Source: Cyanobacteria bacterium J069 (GTDB lineage Bacteria; Cyanobacteriota; Cyanobacteriia; Elainellales; Elainellaceae). From it: DNA of 35,514 nucleotides. Positions 7,714 to 19,164 of this stretch are shown piece after piece. Positions within the stretch are counted from its first letter, which is position 1, and each line of letters opens with the position of its first letter. A model generated the notes under the pieces. It was not told the DNA's origin and did no database searches. It saw only the letters and a list, made by a program, of their open reading frames with translations. The stretch spans positions 1 through 35,514 of the forward strand of contig RFIF01000572.1 of the NCBI GenBank assembly GCA_003695655.1. Reading direction: 5' to 3'. Made by a program: the position numbers and the translations under genes.

Positions 7714-9759
7714 TTACACGAACTGAAACGCGCTGCTGTTGAGGTTGAGCTTTCCACCGCCCTGCACGACGGCGATTAGCTCATCGGTTCTGCCTGTTTC
7801 CAGAAAGATCGCTGTGCCTTTGCCAACAGGCGATGCACCCAAGCGATAGTCCAACGCGCCATGAAGCTGAATTGCGTCTTGCTTGCGGTTAAAGTCTTTG
7901 ATCAGCGCGTGGTCCTGGAGTCCGGCGCGGCTGCGATTGCCGTCGTTGTAATAGACCCGCTGGCGATCGCCCAGCACGAACAGATCGCGTCCTGCGCCGC
8001 CCGTGAGCTGATCAATTTCCTTTCGCCCCGGCGTGCGGTGATCTGGGTTTACGCCAATCAAAATGTCGTGCCCGCCGCGTGCATTGATGCGGTCATTGCC
8101 TCGCAGCCCCACCAGCATCTCGCCTGCATTTGTTCCAGTGAGCGTATCTTTGCGGTTGCTGCCGCGCAGGGTTCGCAGCCCTGGCACCGGTGGCAGAGAC
8201 GGCTCATCGACCGACGGTAATCCCGGCTGGGGGTTGGGGTGGTTGCCACCGCCGCTCGGTGGGTTGCCGCCTGGGAGATTGCCCGGCCCGCCGCCCATTG
8301 GGCGATCGTCATCGAGAATCGTCACCGTTGTTTGCGTGTTGCTGTGCAGGAGGCTGCGACCGCCTGCCACTTCCACCAGCCGCAGTTCCAGCGTTTCATC
8401 AACCTCTAGCAGCCCATCTTGCAAAATCGGAATTGAGATCGTTTTGCGAAATTCGCCAGGGACAAAGTTGACAAATTCGGCACTGGGCAGCCTGTAATCT
8501 TGACCATTGGTTGCTGTGCCGCCCGCCACCTCCAGCACCACGCTAGAAGCAACCTGCAAGTTGCCTGTGCGAGTGATCGTGATTTCTGCGCCCACCGGAG
8601 CGCCATCTTCCCCAATTGTGTAAATCGGTTGACCAAAAGCCACCTCCGCTGCTACCTCAAACCGCTGAGCATAGATGTTGTATTTGTTCACATCTGTTGC
8701 TTCGCCTTGCCAGGTGACGACGAAATCGCCGTCCGGCTGTAGAGCAACAGCATGGAAGCTTTGAATCCCCTCAGTCGTGGCATTGACTGAGAGACTGTCG
8801 CTCAGCGGCGTGCCGTCGGCGCTAAAGCGGCGTGCGTAAACTTCAGCCGTCGATTCGCTATCCCCTTCGAGCCAAGTCACCACAAAGTTTCCGGCTGCGT
8901 CCATATCCAGGCTGGGCAATTTCGTTTCCGAGGTTTGGCTAATTGAGATTTCGTCGCTGATGGGGCGACCCGTCGCATCGAACCGCCGCGCCACAATGCC
9001 TTTGGTCTCACAGTTCCACACAACAACGAAGTTACCCGCTGCATCCATCCTCACAGCCGCACTATTTTGATACCCGGCTGTGGTTTGGTTGACTGGAATC
9101 TCCGCACTGAGGGCGGTTCCAGCCGCATTGAACCGACGGGCGTATACGTTAAAGCCGCTGTCGTCCTGAGCAACGCTAGACCAGGTGATGACAAAATTGC
9201 CGGAACTGTCTACGGCGATCGCCGGGTCAATCTGATTCCTTTGCGTGGTAACGTTTACCAGAAACTCGCTGCGAGAGGGCGAACCATCAGCATTAAACAG
9301 GCGGGCATAGACCCCAGATCCGCTGCCGTCTTGACCCTGGCTGACCCAGGCGACGACATAGCTGCCGTCAGGTCTGGTGGCGATCGCCGCACTACTTTGC
9401 ACACCGGGGCGCTCTACCGCGAAGAAAGCCGGACGGCGATCGCCCGATGCGTTGAAGCGAGATACCGAAATATCAGCGCTATAGGTTCTTTCGTTTTGTA
9501 GGGTTTTGGCAATTGCAATATCGCCGTTAGGGCCGATGGCGATCGCAGGCAGCGTCGCCTCTTGAGCCAGCAGAAGGCGATCGCCCAGCGGCGTGCCATC
9601 CCTCTGAAATCGACGAGCGTACACAACAGAGCTGTTTACATAATCTTCCCAGGCAACTATGAAGTTGCCATCCTTATCGGCTCCTATTACAGGTAAAAAC
9701 TGGTTGCTGCTTAGGTTTGGTGCAACGCGAAACTCTGCTCCAGCTTTGATAACTGACAT
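7714..9759 (-). CDS. Seven-repeat propeller/Calx-beta/RTX protein, likely type I secretion substrate
   Basis: The 681-residue product has no N-terminal signal peptide. Residues about 20-370 hold seven repeats of about 50 residues, each with a core like DAAGNFVVTW (starting near 30, 79, 131, 187, 241, 289 and 343) followed by VYARRFxxxGTPLS; the second copy is degenerate. Seven such units suggest one beta propeller. A Calx-beta domain follows (about 372-485, ending VTILDDD). Next come a Gly/Pro linker (486-527) and degenerate RTX nonapeptides (about 530-600, GLRGNDRINARGGHDILIG, GGAGRDLFVLGD). The tail is of the LIKDFNRKQDAIQLHG type that cyanobacterial RTX proteins carry before an uncleaved C-terminal secretion signal. 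No HlyB, HlyD or TolC gene is present, so the exporter must lie elsewhere. Binding target is unknown. Confidence 0.9.
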   Translation of the reverse strand: MSVIKAGAEFRVAPNLSSNQFLPVIGADKDGNFIVAWEDYVNSSVVYARRFQRDGTPLGDRLLLAQEATLPAIAIGPNGDIAIAKTLQNERTYSADISVSRFNASGDRRPAFFAVERPGVQSSAAIATRPDGSYVVAWVSQGQDGSGSGVYARLFNADGSPSRSEFLVNVTTQRNQIDPAIAVDSSGNFVITWSSVAQDDSGFNVYARRFNAAGTALSAEIPVNQTTAGYQNSAAVRMDAAGNFVVVWNCETKGIVARRFDATGRPISDEISISQTSETKLPSLDMDAAGNFVVTWLEGDSESTAEVYARRFSADGTPLSDSLSVNATTEGIQSFHAVALQPDGDFVVTWQGEATDVNKYNIYAQRFEVAAEVAFGQPIYTIGEDGAPVGAEITITRTGNLQVASSVVLEVAGGTATNGQDYRLPSAEFVNFVPGEFRKTISIPILQDGLLEVDETLELRLVEVAGGRSLLHSNTQTTVTILDDDRPMGGGPGNLPGGNPPSGGGNHPNPQPGLPSVDEPSLPPVPGLRTLRGSNRKDTLTGTNAGEMLVGLRGNDRINARGGHDILIGVNPDHRTPGRKEIDQLTGGAGRDLFVLGDRQRVYYNDGNRSRAGLQDHALIKDFNRKQDAIQLHGALDYRLGASPVGKGTAIFLETGRTDELIAVVQGGGKLNLNSSAFQFV

Positions 9760-9875
9760 ACCGTTTGCTCCTAATAATCCGGATCAAATGCAATAAAAAT
9801 GAAGTAAAAAAGGCGAGGCGGCAGGCTGCATCGAATTATCTATTTTCCATTCGTGCAGTCCTGCGCTTTTCGTGG

Positions 9876-10151
9876 TTATGGCCGAATATGCCGATCTAGC
9901 CAGGCGTGCAAGCCATCCTCAGTTGTGAAGCAATACCACTTTCTAGTTGCTGGGTCGTAAGCCTCCCAATACTCATCGCCAAACTTGGGTTTAATACGGT
10001 GTACTTTTAATTCATCTGAGCCTCTAAAAAGCTGAACCACTAAATTCCAGGCTGCGCTCAGCAGTCCTTTCGTAGATTCCTTCTCTTTGGCATTCTTGAT
10101 TGCGTTCAGCATTGTGGTCTGAGACTTGAGATTGACCATGTATAGTTTCAC
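9876..10151 (-). CDS. Small protein of unknown function, GTG start
   Basis: I do not recognise this 91-residue protein. The frame is open from 10301, but a full AGGAGG ribosome site (10160-10165) lies 8 nt before a GTG at 10149-10151, which decides the start; the ATG four codons later is too far from it. The N-terminal half is basic and helical (MLNAIKNAKEKESTKGLLSA). The C-terminal half is aromatic-rich (DEYWEAYDPATRKWYCFTTE then a WLDRH end) and looks like a small beta domain. No signal peptide is seen. It precedes the RTX gene on the same strand by 116 bp. Confidence 0.7.
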   Translation of the reverse strand: MKLYMVNLKSQTTMLNAIKNAKEKESTKGLLSAAWNLVVQLFRGSDELKVHRIKPKFGDEYWEAYDPATRKWYCFTTEDGLHAWLDRHIRP

Positions 10152-10312
10152 AATGAAATCCTCCTTTTGGGTTTTGAATTGCTGTTGAAATAGCCCTTGC
10201 CAACTGCCTTGCAGCGAAAAAAGACAATAAACTTCTGTGCGCCTGCTGGAGCGCTGGCGCAGTGATAGCGCTGATATTTTGTGCGGTGCAAGATGTTGCA
10301 AGATTTTGGTTT

Positions 10313-10347
10313 GGTCGGGCGGGCGAAACTTCTCTCGTCCGCCGACC
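10313..10347 (-). terminator. GC-rich hairpin after the acetyltransferase gene
   Basis: GGTCGGGCGGGCGA (10313-10326) pairs with TCGTCCGCCGACC (10335-10347) with one bulge and one mismatch. It begins 4 bp beyond the acetyltransferase stop codon. No T tract follows on the minus strand, so it may be only a stabilising 3' hairpin. Confidence 0.5.
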
Positions 10348-10351
10348 TGTT

Positions 10352-10942
10352 TTAGTAAGCCAGCCGGGCCATCATCAGCACGTCGGCATATCGGCCCGCT
10401 CGAAAGCCGTAGTCTTTCATCACGCCCTCCGGCACGAAACCAAACTTTTTGTAGAGGGCGATCGCCGCTTCGTTGTCGGTATAGACCAGCAACTCCAGCC
10501 GATGCAGGTTTAGCACTTGATCTGCCAGATCAACGGTCGCCTGCATCAGCGCCGTGCCGATGCCCTGCCCTTGAAAGTTGGGATGCACGGCCACCGCGCC
10601 CAGATGCCCCACATGGCGCAGGCGCGGATGCGGGCTGACATCCAGCCCCAGCGTACCCGCCACGCAAAAATTGCTAATGGCAACCAGGGTGGAGTGCCCC
10701 GCTGCTGGGTGCATCACCCGCTGATACATGGCATCGCTCGTCACGTAGGGCAGTTCGTTGGTATGAGCCACAATTTCAGGAAGGGTCAGGAGCTGGTGTA
10801 GCTCGCTCACGTCTTCTATCTGGGCGTGGCGAATCGTGACTGCGCTGGCTGCTGGGCGGGCGGGCTGCTGAGCGGGAAAGTGGGAGGAAATCTCTGAGGG
10901 GGCGATCGCCCGAAAGGAATTTGATTTGGGCTGAGTAATCAT
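10352..10942 (-). CDS. GNAT-family N-acetyltransferase, YhhY-like
   Basis: A GNAT enzyme moves an acetyl group from acetyl-CoA to an amine. The 196-residue protein has a 35-residue disordered leader and then the fold, starting VTIRHAQIEDVSELHQLL. The acetyl-CoA binding motif A is LGAVAVHPNFQGQGIGTALM, with the Q/R-x-x-G-x-G/A pattern seen as QGQGIG. It is followed by RLELLVYTDNEAAIALYKKFGF and a C-terminal YADVLMMARL. These segments resemble E. coli YhhY, which acetylates amino acids and dipeptides, but substrate cannot be read from the sequence. The ATG at 10940-10942 has no clear ribosome site, and a shorter start without the leader is possible. Confidence 0.85.
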   Translation of the reverse strand: MITQPKSNSFRAIAPSEISSHFPAQQPARPAASAVTIRHAQIEDVSELHQLLTLPEIVAHTNELPYVTSDAMYQRVMHPAAGHSTLVAISNFCVAGTLGLDVSPHPRLRHVGHLGAVAVHPNFQGQGIGTALMQATVDLADQVLNLHRLELLVYTDNEAAIALYKKFGFVPEGVMKDYGFRAGRYADVLMMARLAY

Positions 10943-11149
10943 GATTGTTTCTATGGTTAAGTATTTAGGATTGATGGTGAGTATGAAGTCGTAGCGGGCG
11001 GCTGATGAACGTTCCCAACCATCAAGCAGAAACGTTCACAAGCTTTTTGAAGTTGAACAATTGCCAGAAATTTGGCATTCATAAATGGCGTGAGCTGATT
11101 AAAGCTCAATGCGAAATTATGCAGAAACTATGCAGAAACTATGCAGGTA

Positions 11150-11371
11150 TTACAAAACGGTTGAAAACTGCTGGATATAAGAATTTCCCAAAAATCGAAG
11201 AACCACAGGCTGGGAATGTTGCGGTGCTAATGCGACCGCATGAGCCACTGGGATAGCGTAGGAAATTCCTCGATATCGAGCCAATTTTATCTCGGCGCTG
11301 TTTGCACTTGCCATATTAGAAAACACGGTATCAAGCTGGTTGTAAGGCACTCCACGATAGATTAGTTGCAT
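11150..11371 (-). CDS. DUF4278 domain protein
   Basis: This 73-residue protein begins MQLIYRGVPYNQLDT, the typical start of the DUF4278 family (M-x-L-x-Y-R-G-V-x-Y), and repeats the key YRG later in KLARYRGISYAIP. These are small, mostly cyanobacterial proteins of unknown function. An AGGAGA ribosome site lies 9 nt before the ATG at 11369-11371, supporting the start. Just past the stop, the 11-bp unit ATGCAGAAACT is duplicated (11119-11140). No operon partner is apparent. Confidence 0.8.
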   Translation of the reverse strand: MQLIYRGVPYNQLDTVFSNMASANSAEIKLARYRGISYAIPVAHAVALAPQHSQPVVLRFLGNSYIQQFSTVL

Positions 11372-11724
11372 GATAGAAAGTCTCCTGAAGATTCAAGATT
11401 ACAGAGTCAAAATTGCAGCGAGTCACGGTCGATTATCAGAAGAATATTCCCAGTGATTTGGAGCTGTAGAATTAGCTTTTTAGAGCTGGTTCTATGAAAC
11501 CGTTCCTGTGAAAGTTGCCTCTGATGTCTCTAACGATAGGGGTAAGTTTTGAGCCTGTCTTTACAGAAAAGTATGGACTCAGGTATGGAGTTCCCAGACC
11601 CAAAAGTATGGTGCAGGACATCCTGCTGTGGCCCAAAAGCCTCCCACTGGAGGGCAATCCCCGCTAAAATCAATTAGTTGTGATAGAAAATAGCACCGGG
11701 TATCGTTCCTGAAATATCAGTTCC
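11372..11724. other. Intergenic region without recognised gene
   Basis: This 353-bp divergent gap lies between the DUF4278 gene and the STAND ATPase gene and presumably contains both promoters. A 61-codon minus-strand frame (11472-11657) has no ribosome site or recognisable content and is not called. Confidence 0.6.
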
Positions 11725-14700
11725 ATGGAGCTTGAGCAGGTCATCCCCAGCATCAACGCCACCTTGCTGTCCAGCCACCACCGCTGCCTAACAGAGCTAG
11801 AAATCGAGCTATTGCGGGGAGCCTGGGAAAACTTGACCTACGACGAAATTTCCGCAGCATCAGGCTATTCCCTCAACTACTTGCAGCGCGACATTGGCCC
11901 CAAGTTTTGGAAGCTGCTAAGCGACACTTACGGCCGCAAGCTCAACAAAACTAACGCCAGAGCTATCCTGACCCGCTTCGCGCAAGAGGCGAAAACGCCC
12001 CCCACTCAGCCACTCCAGGACTTGCTCTCCTCCTTTTCCCCGCCGAACCCACCCAAAGCCGACTGGGGCGAAATCATTGACGTGTCCACCTTCTACGGTC
12101 GCGCCGATGAGCTAGACACGCTGACAGGCTGGATTCGGGGCGATCGCTGTCGGCTGGTTGCGCTGGTAGGCATGGGCGGCATTGGCAAAAGCTCCCTGGC
12201 GGCGAAGATTACCCAAACCCTGCAAGACGAGTTTGACCTGATTATCTGGCGATCGCTCCGCAATGCCCCACCGCTGGACTCGCTGCTGTCGGAACTGGTG
12301 CCCTTTTTGTCGCAGCAGCAAGACACCCAGGCAAAGCCAGAAAGGCTTCTGCACTGGCTCCGCGCTCATCGCTGTTTGCTAATTCTGGACAATGTGGAAA
12401 CGATCATGCAGGCGGGCGATCGCGCCGGATATTACCAGCCAGATTATGAAAACTATGGCGATCTATTTCGGCTGCTGGGCGAAACATCGCACCAGAGTTG
12501 TGTACTGCTGACCACGCGAGAAACCCCAGCAGAGGTAGGTATGCTGGAGACATTAGACGGGCCAGTGCGCCTGCTGCCGCTGAAGGGGTCAGCAGAAATG
12601 GCGCTGGCGCTGCTGGAATCTCGCACTCTCATTGGCTCAGATGAAGAGAAGCGCCAGATCTGTGAGTTTTATAATTGCAGCCCGCTAGCGATCAAGCTAA
12701 TTTCCTCATCAATCCAAAGCCTGTTTGACGGCAGCATTTCAGCATTCTGGCGCGAGGAAGTCAAGGTTTTTAACGGCATTCGTCGGCTTCTAGAGCAACA
12801 GTTTGAACGGTTATCTTACCTAGAGCAAACAGTTATGTACTGGCTGGCGATTAACCGTGAGTGGGTGTCGCTGGATGAACTAATGGCAGACCTGGTGCCG
12901 CCTGTGTCGCGGGCGAGCCTGCTGGAGTCGCTGGAGTCGCTGAGCTGGCGATCGCTCATCGAAAAAAATCAGGGACGCTATACACAGCAGCCTGTAGTCA
13001 TGGAATATGTTACGTCTCAGTTCATCCATCAGGTTTCGACGGAGCTAGTTACGTGCCGATTGAACTTCTTTGCTCGATTTGCGCTGGCGAAAAACTCTAT
13101 TCGTGACTACATTCACGAAAGCCAGGTTCGCATCATTCTGCAACCTGTGCTCAATCACCTCCAGACAGCGTTCAGCCAGCCCGACTTACTGCGAGATCAG
13201 TTCTGCAAAATTCTGAAGCAAGTCCGGCAAGGATGCTGCTATCCTAACTGCTACAGCGCAGGTAACTTACTCAATCTCATGGGTCAATATGACCTGGATT
13301 TGACGGGATATGATTTTTCTGGCTTGACGCTGCGCCACGCCCATTTGCAAAAGCGCAATCTGCACAAAGTTAACTTCACCCAAGCGCAGTTTATTGACCC
13401 TGTTTTTACCCACACGCTGACTTCTATTTTTGCTGTTGCTTTCAGTCCTGATGGAACGCTGCTTGCCACGGGAGAAAGCACGGGCGAGATTCACATCTGG
13501 CGCACGGGCGACACGCAACCGCTCTTGGCGCTGACCGGCCACGCGAATCGGATTCTGTCGGTCAGCTTTAGCCCGGATGGATGCTGGCTAGCCAGCGCCA
13601 GTGCCGACAGCACCATCAAGCTGTGGGATTTGGACTCTGGGGCGATCGCCACGACGTTGACCGGGCACACGAACGGCGTTTGCTCAGTACGCTTTAGCGC
13701 CGATCAGTCCCTGCTAGCCAGCGCCAGTCTAGACGGCACAATTCGCCTGTGGGACGTGCAAACGGCGCAATTGCTTCGTGTGCTGGATGGACATACCGAC
13801 TGGGTGTGGGGCGTGTGCTTTAGCCCGATTGCGGGCCCCCCACTGCTGGCTAGCGGCAGTGCCGATGCTACTGTCAAACTCTGGGATGCGGCATCGGGAC
13901 AACTGCTGCAAACACTGGAAGGGCATGGCGATCGCATCTGGTCGGTGCAGTTTAGCCCAGACGGCCGCCTGCTGGCCAGCACCAGCGAAGACTGCACGAT
14001 TAAGCTGTGGGACGTGGCAACGGGTCAGCTTTTGCGGACGCTGGCGGGGCACAGCAGCATCATCTGGTCGGCCAGCTTTAGCGCCGATGGTCGCCTGTTG
14101 GCCAGCGGCAGTTCCGACCAAACGGTGCGCCTGTGGAATGTGGAAACGGGGCAACTGATGCGGGTGTTGACAGGGCACACCAATCGCGTTTGGTCGGTGC
14201 GATTTAGCCCGTCTGTCGAGCATTTGCCCTTTGACTCACAAAGCCTGCTGGCCAGCGGCAGCGCCGACTGCACCATGAAGCTATGGGATGCGGCATCGGG
14301 GCAGTTGCTCAAGACCATCCAGGGCTATACCAACGGCGTGCGATCGCTCGACTTTAGCGAAGATGGGCAAACCCTGGCAAGTGGAACCATTGCAGACGAC
14401 GCGGTTCGGCTCTGGCACGTCCCGACGGGCACCCTTCTAAAAACGCTGACGGGGCATACCGATTCCATTCATACAGTTCGCTGTTACACTGCCCCCGACG
14501 GACAGGAACGGGTGATTAGCGCCGGGTCTGACCATACGATTCGGCTGTGGAACGCGCAAACAGGACAACTGATGAAAACGCTGCATGGACATACTGACAC
14601 GATCTGGTCGATTAGCGTTGCGCCACAGTTGAATTGGTGTGCCAGTGCTGGAGCCGACAACACAATCCGGCTGTGGGATTTGGAAAGCGGTCGCTTGCTC

Positions 14701-15310
14701 CATACACTGACAGAAACGAAAGGATGGGTTTGGGCAGTCACCTTTAGCCCCGACGGTCGCCAGATTGCAACGGGCAGCGCCAATTGCCTGGTCAAGCTGT
14801 GGGATGTGGCATCGGGCAAATTGCTGAAAGCCCTGGAAGGACACACGGCTTGGGTGCGATCGGTCAAGTTTAGCCTGGATGGATTGCTGATTGCGAGTGG
14901 CAGCGCCGACTGCACAGTGAAAGTATGGTGTGCCCGAACAGGTGAATTGAAAATGACATTAGCCGGACATGATAGCTGGACGTGGGAGGTCAGCTTTAGT
15001 CCTGATTGCAGAACGCTGGTAAGCAGCAGTACAGATGGCACTCTGAAGCTATGGGATACGCAAACTGGAACGCTATTGAACACGCTGAAAGGACATACAG
15101 GCGAAGTTTGGTCAGCACGCTTTAGCCCCGATGGAAGCCTGCTGGCTAGCAGCAGCGCCGATGAAACCGTGCGCCTGTGGGATGCCAAAACGGGCAAATG
15201 TGTGCAAGTGTTGAGGAGCGATCGCCCCTACGAAGGCATGAACATTACTGGCGTGATGGGGCTGACGGAGCCGCAAAAAGCCGCGCTAATCGCCTTGGGC
15301 GCAGTAGAAA

Positions 15311-15324
<14 letters not shown>
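11725..15324 (+). CDS. STAND NTPase: N-terminal HTH, NB-ARC and 14 WD40 repeats
   Basis: This 1199-residue signal-transducing ATPase is of the NB-ARC/STAND class, in which ligand sensing by repeats drives nucleotide-dependent oligomerisation. Residues 1-90 form a helix-turn-helix-like domain (LTYDEISAASGYSLNYLQRD) of the kind found on cyanobacterial vWA-MoxR-associated proteins. The NB-ARC core has the P-loop GMGGIGKSS (149-157), Walker B LLILDNVE (218-225), sensor LLTTRE (261-266) and a GLPL-like CSPLAIKL (318-325). A winged-helix region follows, then a short pentapeptide-like stretch (524-556). Fourteen WD40 units from about 565 to 1170 allow two seven-bladed propellers; repeats 8-10 are the most divergent. 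No nuclease or protease effector is visible, so output may be carried by the HTH domain or by a partner. The 3' end overlaps the RarA gene by 14 nt. Confidence 0.92.
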
Positions 15325-17584
<2,260 letters not shown>

Positions 17585-18283
17585 TTAGGGCTGTCCGGCT
17601 GGCGGTGTCACAGGTAGTGGCCGACCGCTCGGCGCAGTGGGATTGGTTCCCGGCTGTGGCAGGCTGCCCGCACCCGGGTTGCTGCTCCTTGGCAGGGGCG
17701 AAGTAGGAGCACCCAGCGGGTCACCCGGTACTGTGGGTAAACCAAACGGGTCAAGCGGCGTGCCGGGATTGCCCAAGCCAGGATTTCCTGTACCGGGATT
17801 GCCCAAGCCAGGATTGCCAGAACCCGGCGCTGAAAAATCAGGCTGCCCCGGTGCAAGCTGCTCACTTGGGTCTTGGGAACTGGGGGTCACGGCCAACGCG
17901 ACGCGATCGCCCCCAACGGCCCGCAGCAAATCCAGCACTCTGACCACGCTGTCATAGCTGGCATAGGGCGGCGCGTTGAGCACAATGATGCCGTCGGGCG
18001 ACTCTTGCTGAAACGCTTCCACAAGCTGAACGAGCTGAGATTCGGCTACCGGATCTTGATCCCAATAGAGCGTCCCTACCGGGTCAATCGTCACAATTTT
18101 AGTTTGCCGCATCTGGGCAACGCCGGTCGAGGCGCTGGGCAAGTCGGTGTTAATGGCAAACTGCCGCGTCAGCGATACTGCGGCCAAAATAAAGAAAGTC
18201 AGGATGCAAAAAATTACGTCGATCAGCGGAATCAGTTCGATCCGCACATCTTCTTCCTGCGATCCAGGGTTGAGGATTTTCAT
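17585..18283 (-). CDS. exbD: ExbD/TolR-family biopolymer transport protein with Pro/Gly-rich tail
   Basis: ExbD works with ExbB in the inner membrane as a proton-driven motor, usually powering TonB-dependent uptake. The 232-residue protein has a short cytoplasmic N-terminus, one membrane span (about residues 18-38, IPLIDVIFCILTFFILAAVS) with the proton-carrying aspartate D22, and a periplasmic domain to about residue 140. The last 90 residues are a Pro/Gly/Asn-rich tail with repeated NPGLGNPGT units, absent from classical ExbD. The ATG at 18281-18283 is preferred over a GTG five codons upstream (18298). exbB precedes it by 167 bp on the same strand. Its stop codon abuts that of rarA. Confidence 0.9.
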   Translation of the reverse strand: MKILNPGSQEEDVRIELIPLIDVIFCILTFFILAAVSLTRQFAINTDLPSASTGVAQMRQTKIVTIDPVGTLYWDQDPVAESQLVQLVEAFQQESPDGIIVLNAPPYASYDSVVRVLDLLRAVGGDRVALAVTPSSQDPSEQLAPGQPDFSAPGSGNPGLGNPGTGNPGLGNPGTPLDPFGLPTVPGDPLGAPTSPLPRSSNPGAGSLPQPGTNPTAPSGRPLPVTPPAGQP

Positions 18284-18450
18284 AACCAGCGTTCCCACCC
18301 ATTAAGGGACTGACTAAAAATTGCGACGAAAGATAAATTCAAAAGACTTCAGGGATGGCCAGACGCCATTTTCCATCAGCCTTGATCAGCAGGTGAGATG
18401 AAGCGACGCGATGAAAGGGGGCTTATCACGAACGCAGCCTGGTAGAACGG

Positions 18451-19164
18451 CTAGGACGGCTCGGCAGCTTCCGTCGTGGTGCTCGGCGCATCGGCGGCGA
18501 TCGCACTGGAGTTGGCACGGCTGGTCGTGCGTCCCACCTCTTGCCCGCTCCAGGTTTTGCGATAGAGCAGCTCTAGCTCGTTGCCAGACTTTTGGAAAAT
18601 TTTAGCTTGCTGAGCAATCAGCCCTTGAAACACGCGATAAAACGCCAGCGACAAAATCGCAATAATCAGTCCGGTAGCTGTGGTAATCAGCGCTTCCGAA
18701 ATTCCCAGCGTTACGTTTTCGGTGGCGGTGGTGCCCAAGTCACCCAGGCGAATCGAGCCGAGGGAATTAATCAAGCCCACCACCGTGCCCAGCAGCCCCA
18801 GCAGCGGGGCGATCGCAATCACGGCTTCCAGAATCTTGTCGCCCTTGTGCATGGCGGCGAGTTCTTCCTGCGCACTGGCTTCCATCGCCAACTGCACCAC
18901 ATCCGGCTCCTGGTTTTTTAGCTCCAGCCCAGCGTTGAGAAATCGCCCGATCGGCTGATCGGTGGCGCTTTTAGCCAGATCTCCCGCCGATCGCCAGTCG
19001 CGCTGAGCCGCCTCCAGGACTCGCCCAGCCGTTTCGCGCTCGCGGCTCAAAATTTTCCACCAAAAGAGGACGCGCTCAATTACGACGGTTAGCGACAGGA
19101 TTGAGAGCAGCAGCAGCGGCCACATTACAAAGCCGCCTTTAGAAAAAATCTCAGCGATATTCAC
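18451..19164 (-). CDS. exbB: ExbB/TolQ/MotA-family proton channel protein
   Basis: This is the partner of ExbD in the proton-motive-force motor. The 237-residue protein has three membrane spans at about residues 12-36, 112-134 and 155-178, with the large cytoplasmic loop between the first two, as in ExbB. The signature region is AVIAIAPLLGLLGTVVGLINS followed by ISEALITTATGLIIAILSLAFY, where the conserved threonines line the channel. The C-terminal 30 residues are Ser/Thr/Ala-rich. The start is a GTG at 19162-19164 with GAGGA about 11 nt upstream. No tonB or TonB-dependent receptor gene lies in the window. Confidence 0.92.
   Translation of the reverse strand: MNIAEIFSKGGFVMWPLLLLSILSLTVVIERVLFWWKILSRERETAGRVLEAAQRDWRSAGDLAKSATDQPIGRFLNAGLELKNQEPDVVQLAMEASAQEELAAMHKGDKILEAVIAIAPLLGLLGTVVGLINSLGSIRLGDLGTTATENVTLGISEALITTATGLIIAILSLAFYRVFQGLIAQQAKIFQKSGNELELLYRKTWSGQEVGRTTSRANSSAIAADAPSTTTEAAEPS

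Noticed and set aside
11005-11256. Plus-strand frame of 83 codons
   Set aside because: It overlaps the well-supported DUF4278 gene on the other strand and has no ribosome site or recognisable content.
13267-15197. Several long antisense open frames under the WD40 repeats
   Set aside because: They are mirror frames of a highly repetitive, GC-rich coding region and repeat with its period. No ribosome sites or known motifs.
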